A DNA stretch of 7,249 bases, taken from contig JAJYRX010000075.1 of NCBI GenBank assembly GCA_021793875.1, positions 1-7,249 of the forward strand, given 5' to 3'. The notes under the pieces were generated by a model. It was not told the origin of the DNA and did no database searches. It worked only from the letters and a program-made list of their open reading frames with translations. Shown one piece after another: positions 1-6,216 of the stretch (its first letter is position 1; every line of letters starts with the position of its first letter). Source of the DNA: Pseudomonadota bacterium. Its GTDB lineage: Bacteria > Pseudomonadota > Gammaproteobacteria > Burkholderiales > Burkholderiaceae_B. The translations under genes and the position numbers were made by a program.

Positions 1-384
1 GACAAAGCTCCACTGGCAGCTAGACTTAAAAGTATTCTTGACGATATACGTGAGGTGGCTAATGCTACTAACCCACACGTAGCTGCTATTGAAAAAGTAT
101 TTGTAAATACAAATCCGGCCTCTACACTGCTTCTTGGTCAGGCCAGAGGAGCAGCAATGTGCGCTCTGGCTGATTGTGGAATGGATGTATATGAATACAC
201 AGCCCTGCAAATCAAAAAAGCTGTGGTAGGCTATGGACATGCACAAAAAGAGCAAGTGCAGCACATGGTGCAGAATCTGTTACGCTTAAGCGGGCTACCA
301 GCAAGTGATCCTGCAGATGCACTTGCCTGCGCTATCTGCCATGCTCATTCAATACCACCCGCCCATTTAGCTGGCTCAAAATAA
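1..384 (+). CDS. ruvC: Crossover junction endodeoxyribonuclease RuvC, 3' part (5' end outside the window)
   Basis: RuvC is the Holliday-junction resolvase: as a dimer it nicks two strands of like polarity in four-way junctions handled by RuvAB. The frame is open from base 1 with no start codon, giving 127 visible residues; by alignment with the 173-residue E. coli protein about 40 N-terminal residues, including the first catalytic Asp (E. coli D7), lie upstream. An internal GTG at 55 is not the real start. Visible: the catalytic Glu in AIEKVF (codon 91-93, E. coli E66), the conserved LGQARG stretch, the basic K-K-AVVG and QKEQVQHMV segments, and the last two catalytic acids in SDPADAL (E. coli D138 and D141). 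All active-site residues within reach are intact, so it looks functional. The C-terminus is a little shorter than in E. coli. ruvA follows after 12 bases, so co-transcription is likely. Confidence 0.96.
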   Translation, partial: DKAPLAARLKSILDDIREVANATNPHVAAIEKVFVNTNPASTLLLGQARGAAMCALADCGMDVYEYTALQIKKAVVGYGHAQKEQVQHMVQNLLRLSGLPASDPADALACAICHAHSIPPAHLAGSK

Positions 385-389
385 AGAGG
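385..389 (+). promoter_or_regulatory. Ribosome binding site for ruvA
   Basis: AGAGG directly follows the ruvC stop codon and lies 7 bases before the GTG at 397. This good Shine-Dalgarno match at normal spacing supports GTG as the ruvA start and suggests translation coupled to the end of ruvC. Confidence 0.7.
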
Positions 390-396
390 TTTATAA

Positions 397-975
397 GTGA
401 TAGGCCGTATAACCGGTATTCTTATAGAAAAAAATCCACCCACAATATGTATTGATACATCTGGTGTAGGATACGAAATTGATGTACCCATGACCACTTT
501 TTATGATCTGCCCGAGGTAGGGGGCAAAGTAAGTCTATTCACACATCTTATAGTTCGCGATGACGCACATGCACTTTACGGGTTTACATCTTCGGAGCAA
601 CGTAGCGTGTTCCGTATACTTATAAAAATAGGTGGTATAGGTGCTAGAACAGCACTAGCTATTTTATCGGGCCTGACGGTAGACGAGCTAGCACATGCAG
701 TAGCAGCTCAAGAAGCTCGTCAATTAATGACAGTTCCCGGCATAGGTAAAAAAACAGCAGAACGCCTATTACTAGAATTGAAAGGCAAGCTTGATTCTTA
801 CGTATCTAGCACATTGTCTACCACAAGTAACAAAGGTAATGGCGACGATATATATCAGGCATTGGCTGCACTTGGGTATAGTGACGCCGAAACCCGTAAA
901 GCTGTGAAAAGCCTACCGAAAGATATAGATACTGCTGATGGTATAAGGCAGGCCCTTAAAGCGTTATCATCATAA
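397..975 (+). CDS. ruvA: Holliday junction branch migration complex subunit RuvA
   Basis: RuvA binds four-way DNA junctions as a tetramer or octamer and loads the RuvB motors. The protein has 192 residues (E. coli 203). The N-terminal OB-fold domain is about residues 1-63 and begins MIGRITG. The acidic pin that separates strands at the junction is conserved as D55-D56 (E. coli E55-D56). Two helix-hairpin-helix motifs follow at about 72-91 (IGGIGARTALAIL) and 107-126 (VPGIGKKTAERLL). A Ser/Thr/Asn-rich flexible linker spans roughly 133-149, and the RuvB-contacting domain III covers about 150-192 (ALAALGYSDAE). The start is GTG, chosen because homologues begin MIGR and a good ribosome binding site precedes it. 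It sits 12 bases after ruvC and 23 bases before ruvB. ATA isoleucine codons are unusually dense, with four in ten codons around 613-640. Confidence 0.98.
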   Translation: MIGRITGILIEKNPPTICIDTSGVGYEIDVPMTTFYDLPEVGGKVSLFTHLIVRDDAHALYGFTSSEQRSVFRILIKIGGIGARTALAILSGLTVDELAHAVAAQEARQLMTVPGIGKKTAERLLLELKGKLDSYVSSTLSTTSNKGNGDDIYQALAALGYSDAETRKAVKSLPKDIDTADGIRQALKALSS

Positions 976-998
976 TTAATGCACATCAGAGTAAGCCC

Positions 999-2069
999 AT
1001 GGCAATACATCCGGAATCACTAACACCGCAGCCTGAGAACGACCGTATAGTTACGCCCAACAGCACCTCCCCAAATGAAGAGTCTCTTGAGCGCGCTTTA
1101 CGACCTAAAAGCCTGTCTGACTACACTGGTCAGCAACGTGTGCGTGAACAGCTAGAAATATTTATTACGGCCGCCCGCCAGCGTAATGACGCACTAGATC
1201 ACGTATTGCTGTTTGGCCCTCCAGGTCTTGGTAAAACCACTTTGGCACACATTGTGGCTCATGAGTTAGGTGTACAACTTAAACAAACCTCAGGCCCAGT
1301 ACTGGAACGTCCGGGCGATCTAGCAGCCTTACTTACCAATCTGGAATGCAACGACGTACTTTTCATAGACGAAATACACCGTCTTTCCCCTGTTGTTGAA
1401 GAAATACTTTACCCGGCCCTAGAAGATTTCCAAATTGACATTCTTATAGGTGAGGGCCCTGCTGCACGCAGCGTGAAAATAGACTTACAACCTTTTACAC
1501 TAGTAGGTGCCACAACCCGGGCAGGAATGCTTACCAACCCTTTGCGAGACAGGTTCGGAATAGTATCACGCCTAGAGTTCTACTCAGCAGAAGACCTAAC
1601 ACACATTGTTCAGCGAAGTGCTGGCCTATTAAACGCAAGCCTTAAGCCAGATGGAGCCGCAGAAATTGCAAGGCGGTCAAGAGGTACTCCTCGTATTGCC
1701 AACCGATTACTAAGAAGAGTGCGCGATTATGCACAAGTTAAGTATAAGGGTGAAATATCGCAGCAAGTGGCAAATGAAGCATTAAGCATGCTAGAGGTAG
1801 ATCCATATGGGCTAGATCTTATGGACAGAAAGCTACTTGAGGCAATTATTCATAAGTTTGATGGTGGCCCAGTAGGAGTAGATAGCCTGTCTGCGGCCAT
1901 AGGTGAAGAGCGTGACACTATAGAAGACGTTATTGAGCCATATCTTATACAACATGGGTTTGTACAGCGAACACCCCGAGGGCGCATAGCAACGCAAACA
2001 GCTTGGCGTCATATGGGCCTTGATGTGCCTAAGAAAGAAGAACAACAACAGCGTCTAGACATAAGCTAA
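999..2069 (+). CDS. ruvB: Holliday junction branch migration DNA helicase RuvB
   Basis: RuvB is the hexameric AAA+ ATPase that pulls DNA through the RuvA-bound Holliday junction. The protein has 356 residues, slightly longer than E. coli (336) because of a polar N-terminal extension of about 25 residues. The conserved core starts at LERALRPKSL (30-39). Walker A is GPPGLGKTT at 73-81, Walker B LFIDEIH at 121-127, sensor 1 GATTRAG at 170-176, the arginine-finger region LRDRFG at 182-187, and sensor 2 RGTPRIANRLLRR at 228-240. The C-terminal winged helix (about 275-340) contains GGPVGVDSLSAAIGEE and TPRGR. All catalytic motifs are intact. ATG at 999 has a weak purine-rich AGAGTAAG upstream (988-995). 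A later start is possible, but no better one is seen. Its TAA stop overlaps the end of convergent recQ, and no terminator is visible between them. Confidence 0.98.
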   Translation: MAIHPESLTPQPENDRIVTPNSTSPNEESLERALRPKSLSDYTGQQRVREQLEIFITAARQRNDALDHVLLFGPPGLGKTTLAHIVAHELGVQLKQTSGPVLERPGDLAALLTNLECNDVLFIDEIHRLSPVVEEILYPALEDFQIDILIGEGPAARSVKIDLQPFTLVGATTRAGMLTNPLRDRFGIVSRLEFYSAEDLTHIVQRSAGLLNASLKPDGAAEIARRSRGTPRIANRLLRRVRDYAQVKYKGEISQQVANEALSMLEVDPYGLDLMDRKLLEAIIHKFDGGPVGVDSLSAAIGEERDTIEDVIEPYLIQHGFVQRTPRGRIATQTAWRHMGLDVPKKEEQQQRLDIS

Positions 2070-3601
2070 TAATCTTGGCTACGCAGGGTGAGTTCTTTTT
2101 GCCCTTTTAAAATAGCCACTGAATCAGCGTTTAAAACCAAGGTATTGTGCCCCTCTTCATCAACATTAATTAAGTTGTTTGCTAATAATTGACGCAGCAC
2201 AGATCTCCAAGCTCGCTCAGACATATCGGCACCTACACCAAAAACTGAAAGGCTTGCATGGCCGTACTGTATTACCCTTGAGGTTGCTTTGCCGCGCAAT
2301 ATATCAATTATGTGATTAGCCCCAAAACGCTGCCCTCGCTCATTCCATAATCGGTACACAGCAGATAACACTTTTTGTGCAGCTGTTGTGCCATTCCATG
2401 ATGCTGGCGGGTTATCACAAGTATTACAATACTTACATGATGAGGAACTTTCTCCAAAATATTGAAGTAAATGCTGTCTGATGCAGTATCTGCTTTCGCA
2501 CAACGCAAGCATTGCAGTTAGGTGCTGTATCATATGCATTCTTACTTCACGTGAAGCAGGGGTGTTATGTATCATGCGCATGCGCTGTAAAGCATCGTTA
2601 AGGCCGTAAGCCAACCAGGCGGTTGCCGGCTTTCCATCTCTCCCTGCCCTACCTGTTTCCTGATAATATCCCTCTATAGACTTTGGCATGTCTATATGCG
2701 CCACAAAACGGACATCTGGTTTGTTAACACCCATGCCAAACGCAATGGTCGCTACCATAACTATGTTATTTTCTTTCAAAAACATCTGTTGATGATTGCG
2801 TCGTGTAACACCATCAAGACCAGCATGATAAGGCAAGGCCCTTATTCCATTGCTAACTAGAAACGCAGCTATCTGCTCCGACCTATGACGGGATAAACAG
2901 TAGACTATCCCGCTATGACCATTATGTTGTGTTTTTATGAAATGTAGCAGCTGCTGACGCACATTGTTTTTTTCAGTTATTTGATAGTAAATATTAGGCC
3001 TATCAAAAGATGACACAAAATGCGGTGCGTCTATAAGGCCCAGCCGTTCTGCAATTTCCTTGCGAGTAGCTGTGGTAGCAGTAGCAGTTAAAGCTATTCG
3101 CGGAACATTAGGCCATCGCTTATACAACACTGACAGCCCCAGATACTCTGGACGAAAATCATGACCCCACTGGGATACGCAATGTGCCTCATCTATAGCA
3201 AAAAGGCTTATACGTCCTCGCTCTAGCAGCTCCATTGACCGATTGGTTAACAAACGCTCTGGAGCAACATACAGAAGGTCTAGCTCCCCCTTAACAAAGC
3301 TGTTCGCTATCTGTCTGGCCTGTTCAAAACACTGTGATGAATTAAGAAACGCTGCACGAATACCTAAGCCCTTAAGTGCATATACTTGATCTTGCATAAG
3401 CGCAATCAGGGGTGAAATTACTATAGCGGTACCATGGCGCAATAAAGCTGGAATTTGATAACACAACGACTTACCACCACCGGTAGGCATAAGAACCATT
3501 GCGCTGCCACCATCGATTACATGTTTGATGATTTCATGCTGTTTACCAATAAATGATTCAAAGCCAAAAGTTTCTTGTAAAACGTGAAGTTCAGACAACA
3601 T
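2066..3601 (-). CDS. recQ: ATP-dependent DNA helicase RecQ, short form without HRDC domain
   Basis: RecQ is a 3'-to-5' superfamily 2 helicase acting in recombination initiation and fork repair. The 511 residues contain Walker A PTGGGKS (39-45), motif II DEAH (137-140) with the aromatic-rich loop CVSQWGHDF behind it, motif III LTATAT (171-176), motif V VATIAFGMGVNKP (283-295) and motif VI QETGRAGRDG (314-323). The RecQ zinc-binding module follows with four cysteines C373, C389, C392 and C395, then a winged-helix RQC domain (about 405-500). The protein ends directly after the winged helix, where E. coli RecQ (about 610 residues) continues into an HRDC domain. The reading frame cannot extend because it runs into the ruvB 3' end. 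ATG at 3601 has AAGG 3 bases upstream. The clc stop is 11 bases upstream, so the two are probably co-transcribed. HRDC-less RecQs are known, and the catalytic core looks fully active. Confidence 0.97.
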   Translation of the reverse strand: MLSELHVLQETFGFESFIGKQHEIIKHVIDGGSAMVLMPTGGGKSLCYQIPALLRHGTAIVISPLIALMQDQVYALKGLGIRAAFLNSSQCFEQARQIANSFVKGELDLLYVAPERLLTNRSMELLERGRISLFAIDEAHCVSQWGHDFRPEYLGLSVLYKRWPNVPRIALTATATTATRKEIAERLGLIDAPHFVSSFDRPNIYYQITEKNNVRQQLLHFIKTQHNGHSGIVYCLSRHRSEQIAAFLVSNGIRALPYHAGLDGVTRRNHQQMFLKENNIVMVATIAFGMGVNKPDVRFVAHIDMPKSIEGYYQETGRAGRDGKPATAWLAYGLNDALQRMRMIHNTPASREVRMHMIQHLTAMLALCESRYCIRQHLLQYFGESSSSCKYCNTCDNPPASWNGTTAAQKVLSAVYRLWNERGQRFGANHIIDILRGKATSRVIQYGHASLSVFGVGADMSERAWRSVLRQLLANNLINVDEEGHNTLVLNADSVAILKGQKELTLRSQDY

Positions 3602-3604
3602 AAA

Positions 3605-3608
3605 CCTT
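3605..3608 (-). promoter_or_regulatory. Ribosome binding site for recQ
   Basis: On the minus strand AAGG, within TTTTAAGGTTT, lies 3 bases before the recQ ATG and inside the 11-base gap after the clc stop. It supports the chosen start and translation from a shared transcript, although the spacing is short. Confidence 0.5.
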
Positions 3609-3612
3609 AAAA

Positions 3613-5445
3613 TTAGCCCACGTTTTTACGACGAACTCGACGGTAATCGGTAAAGGCGCCGGCAGACTGATCTAATGAACGCTTGATTGCACTATACTTT
3701 TCAAGCAATGAGGACTTGTAAACAACCCCGAGAAGACGCGGTGCTTCGTCTCCGCTAACAACAGGTAAACGTTCCCCCTGAAACTGCACGAATATATCCT
3801 GAGCTCTGTCCAGAGTCATATCGCGCCTTAATGTGCGCACATAGTCTAACCTAAGCACATCACCTGCAAGTGTATTTTGTGCATCACGCTGACTTAACAT
3901 TAGACTGGTTAAGTCTTGCTGAGCTATAACACCTTGGTAAATATTGTCTTCATCTACTACATATATGTAGCGCACAGGATAGTCGACAAACATTTGCAAG
4001 GCCTCTGATACCGGAGTACTAGTTTTAACTATTGTGTTAGCAGGACGTATAAGCTGCGCTAGTGTCGTATGGCTTAGCTGATGGCGTAATCTGGCATCAC
4101 GCTCACGAGCGAGAGTAATGTCGTACATGGCTATTTCGGCAACAGCCCTAGAAACGAAGTACGCTACCACACAAGCTATCATTAAAGGTAACACTATTTG
4201 ATAGCTAAGAGTCATCTCGAAAATCATTAATATAGCCATAAGTGGCGCACTAGTTGCTGCACCAAGAAAACTACCCATGCCTACAAGCGTGTACATATAA
4301 ACGCTAACGCTTATTGAAGGAAACAGCCATGCAATAGCCTGTCCTATAAGAGTTCCGAATGCGCCCCCAACAAATAAAGCTGGAGTAAAGACCCCACCAA
4401 CAGCACCAGACCCTACTGTAAGGGCCGTGGCCAATACCTTTAGTAAAAGAATAAGAAGTACAGCATGCCATGCCCAATCTGAATATAAAAAAGAATGCAC
4501 AACACTGTAACCATTACCCGCTACATCTGGCCTGATAATTAATAAAGCTCCCAACATAAGGCCGCCTAAACCCAACCTGAAAGGTAGGGGTAACTTTGTT
4601 TTCTTAAACAGTGTACGTGAGTAATCAAGAATTTTTAGAAACAAGGGGGCAGCCAAGCCCACTAGGACTCCGAGCAATATAAATGGCAAAACCTTGTAAC
4701 CGGCAATTTGAGACATACCATACATTGCATATGTGGTAGTGTAGTGGCCACTCATTCGCATAACTATATTTGCTGATGCTGCGGCCACCAATAAAGGGCC
4801 CAAACTACTCATTGCCATAGTACCCAGAACTATTTCTGCCACAAATAGGGCACCGGCTATAGGAGCTCCATAAGCAGCTGCCACACCAGCAGCAGCACCG
4901 CAGGCAACCAACAACCTTAAGCGCACGGTACTAAATCGCCCAAACTGACCTATTGCTGAGGCAGCCATAGAGCCCAGATGCACCATTGCACCCTCACGAC
5001 CTATAGATCCCCCAGACGATACAGTGCAAAGGGAGGATAGAGATCGTAGTAACCCCTGCCTTATAAAAAGCCTACCATCGCCTATGGCTACAGACTCCAT
5101 ATAGTCTGAATGACTACCGGCTCTGGTATGACGAGCTAGCCACAGCAATACTCCAGCAGCTATACCACCTGCAGCAGGAAATAGTAAGCGGCCATACCAC
5201 GGTAGACTAGTTGTTACTGCAACTATAGAACCACTACGACCTGTTACGAAGTCTTGTATTAGCCTCATGCCTTCATGAAAACCAATAGTGGTTAAAGCCG
5301 CAAACAAGCCAGCAAGCACGGACCACCCTAGCATGGCCGGTAAATCGGACAGCCATAAGTAACCTGCCAGCCTACGGCGCAAAAACTGCACCCTATGACG
5401 TAATATGCGTGTGATGACGTTTAGTCTTTGCCACACTTTGCCCAC
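3613..5445 (-). CDS. clcB: ClcB-like CLC chloride channel/transporter with tandem CBS domains
   Basis: This is a CLC-family inner-membrane anion transport protein of 610 residues. It has an N-terminal basic cytosolic stretch (about 10-28), a CLC transmembrane core (about 35-440) rich in hydrophobic segments, and a cytosolic tail with two CBS domains (about 462-518 and 527-585), which commonly bind adenine nucleotides and regulate transport. CLC signatures: GREG at 149-152 with the gating glutamate E151 (E148 in E. coli ClcA), APIAGALFVAE at 194-204, GGVFTP at 350-355 (the GIFAP element) and Tyr441 (ClcA Y445). Departures: the GSGIP element reads GSHSD (110-114), and the internal proton glutamate of ClcA (E203) aligns with I205. 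Whether it is a channel or an H+/Cl- exchanger is therefore unclear. GTG at 5445 is the earliest start, with an in-frame TAA just before it; the ribosome binding site is poor, so a start further inside is possible. It probably heads an operon with recQ and is divergent from ompR. The symbol follows resemblance to ClcB-like proteins of Burkholderiales. Confidence 0.93.
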   Translation of the reverse strand: MGKVWQRLNVITRILRHRVQFLRRRLAGYLWLSDLPAMLGWSVLAGLFAALTTIGFHEGMRLIQDFVTGRSGSIVAVTTSLPWYGRLLFPAAGGIAAGVLLWLARHTRAGSHSDYMESVAIGDGRLFIRQGLLRSLSSLCTVSSGGSIGREGAMVHLGSMAASAIGQFGRFSTVRLRLLVACGAAAGVAAAYGAPIAGALFVAEIVLGTMAMSSLGPLLVAAASANIVMRMSGHYTTTYAMYGMSQIAGYKVLPFILLGVLVGLAAPLFLKILDYSRTLFKKTKLPLPFRLGLGGLMLGALLIIRPDVAGNGYSVVHSFLYSDWAWHAVLLILLLKVLATALTVGSGAVGGVFTPALFVGGAFGTLIGQAIAWLFPSISVSVYMYTLVGMGSFLGAATSAPLMAILMIFEMTLSYQIVLPLMIACVVAYFVSRAVAEIAMYDITLARERDARLRHQLSHTTLAQLIRPANTIVKTSTPVSEALQMFVDYPVRYIYVVDEDNIYQGVIAQQDLTSLMLSQRDAQNTLAGDVLRLDYVRTLRRDMTLDRAQDIFVQFQGERLPVVSGDEAPRLLGVVYKSSLLEKYSAIKRSLDQSAGAFTDYRRVRRKNVG

Positions 5446-5513
5446 TTAACACCCATTTCAAATAGTTACCAGACTCTTGCACTGTTTTATATGCAAGGGC
5501 AAACTTTAATATT
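5446..5513. promoter_or_regulatory. Divergent clc / ompR intergenic region with candidate promoters
   Basis: These 68 bases are the only substantial non-coding stretch and must contain, or lie close to, the promoters of the clc-recQ and ompR-envZ transcripts. On the minus strand TATAAA (5491 down to 5486) is a plausible -10 for clc, about 40 bases from its GTG, but no good -35 is seen at normal spacing. On the plus strand TTGCAC (5477-5482) resembles a -35, yet no -10 is found 16-18 bases later. ompR lacks a well-placed Shine-Dalgarno: AAGGG (5495-5499) is 14 bases before its ATG. Assignment of individual promoter elements is tentative. Confidence 0.45.
5476..5497. repeat. Perfect inverted repeat CTTGCA-N10-TGCAAG
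   Basis: Two 6-base arms (5476-5481 and 5492-5497) are exact reverse complements around a 10-base AT-rich spacer, in the middle of the divergent promoter region. The form suits a dimeric regulator's operator. In RNA it would make a 6-bp hairpin that pairs part of the only AAGGG before ompR. Function is inferred; a 6-bp match can arise by chance. Confidence 0.4.
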
Positions 5514-6215
5514 ATGAACACACCTCTTACAAAAGTATTAGTAGTTGATGACGACCCCGCACTGCGGCAACTGCTAGCCGACTACCTTAATAGGCATAAC
5601 TACGACACCCTGTTGGCACCCGATGCTAGTGATCTTGCTGAGCGTATTATGCGCTATTCACCTGACCTAATAGTACTAGATCGCATGATGCCAAGCGGTG
5701 ATGGTGCAGAAGCATGCCGACGTTTGCGCGAACAAGGTGAAGATATACCCGTTATTTTACTCACAGCACGCGATGAAACAGTAGACCGTGTATTGGGGCT
5801 AGAAGCAGGAGCCGATGATTACCTTGGTAAGCCATTTGACCCACGTGAGCTACTCGCCCGAATAGAGGCTGTTTTACGACGCAAAAAGGGTGCATCTGCA
5901 CTAACAAAAAATGACCCGGTAAGCTTTGGCCCATTTATATACAGTCCAGTTACTAGACAACTAACTAAAAATGGCAAAGTAATAAAGCTTACCGGTGGTG
6001 AAACAAACCTGCTAGAGGCGCTAGTAAGCAACCCTGGCAAACCATTATCTCGAGAACGTTTGCTTGTACTGGCGCGTGACGATGAAGAGGGTGAGCGTAA
6101 CGACAGGGCAATAGATATTGCAATTTTGCGTCTGCGCAGAGTCATTGAGGAAGACCCCCGTGACCCCAGATGGATACAAACTGTATGGGGCGTAGGCTAC
6201 CGTTTTGCACCATAG
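5514..6215 (+). CDS. ompR: OmpR-family two-component response regulator (OmpR/RisA type)
   Basis: This is a cytosolic DNA-binding response regulator, the presumed partner of the kinase encoded immediately downstream. It has 233 residues, close to E. coli OmpR (239). The receiver domain (about 7-120) has the acidic pocket D12-D14, phospho-acceptor D56 in VLDRMMPSGDG, the switch residue T84 in VILLTARDE, and invariant K106 in YLGKPFDP. A winged-helix effector domain follows (about 135-232), including the ETNLLEALVSNPGKPLSRERL region and the C-terminal WGVGYRF hairpin. All phosphorylation residues are intact. The sequence resembles OmpR of Burkholderiales and Bordetella RisA, which controls acid, osmotic and intracellular-survival genes; that target set is not shown here. 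ATG at 5514 is the first in-frame standard start, and its ribosome binding site is weak. It is separated from the kinase start by a single base (TAG-A-ATG), implying translational coupling. Confidence 0.96.
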   Translation: MNTPLTKVLVVDDDPALRQLLADYLNRHNYDTLLAPDASDLAERIMRYSPDLIVLDRMMPSGDGAEACRRLREQGEDIPVILLTARDETVDRVLGLEAGADDYLGKPFDPRELLARIEAVLRRKKGASALTKNDPVSFGPFIYSPVTRQLTKNGKVIKLTGGETNLLEALVSNPGKPLSRERLLVLARDDEEGERNDRAIDIAILRLRRVIEEDPRDPRWIQTVWGVGYRFAP

Positions 6216-6216
6216 A

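Noticed and set aside
55..384. ruvC starting at the GTG at 55
   Set aside because: The frame stays open to base 1 and its upstream residues (KAPLAARLKSILDDI) match the conserved RuvC region, so the GTG is internal to a gene cut by the window edge.
1833..2048. 71-codon minus-strand reading frame at the ruvB 3' end, considered as a possible RecQ C-terminal remnant
   Set aside because: Its translation has no HRDC-like sequence, and it overlaps the conserved RuvB winged helix.
2083..2110. Possible terminator after ruvB: AGGG and CCCT arms followed by TTTT
   Set aside because: The stem would be only 4 bp with a loop of about 13 bases, and it lies inside the recQ coding sequence.
5491..5517. Eight-codon upstream reading frame (ATG at 5491) whose TGA overlaps the ompR ATG
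   Set aside because: It has no ribosome binding site, is very short, and could easily arise by chance.
5819..6145. 108-codon minus-strand reading frame inside ompR
   Set aside because: It is a Ser/Arg-rich shadow of the conserved receiver and winged-helix coding sequence.
6205..6216. TTG at 6205 as start of the sensor kinase
   Set aside because: ATG at 6217, one base after the ompR stop, gives a typical cytosolic lead into TM1 and suits translational coupling; the extra residues MHHR have no support.
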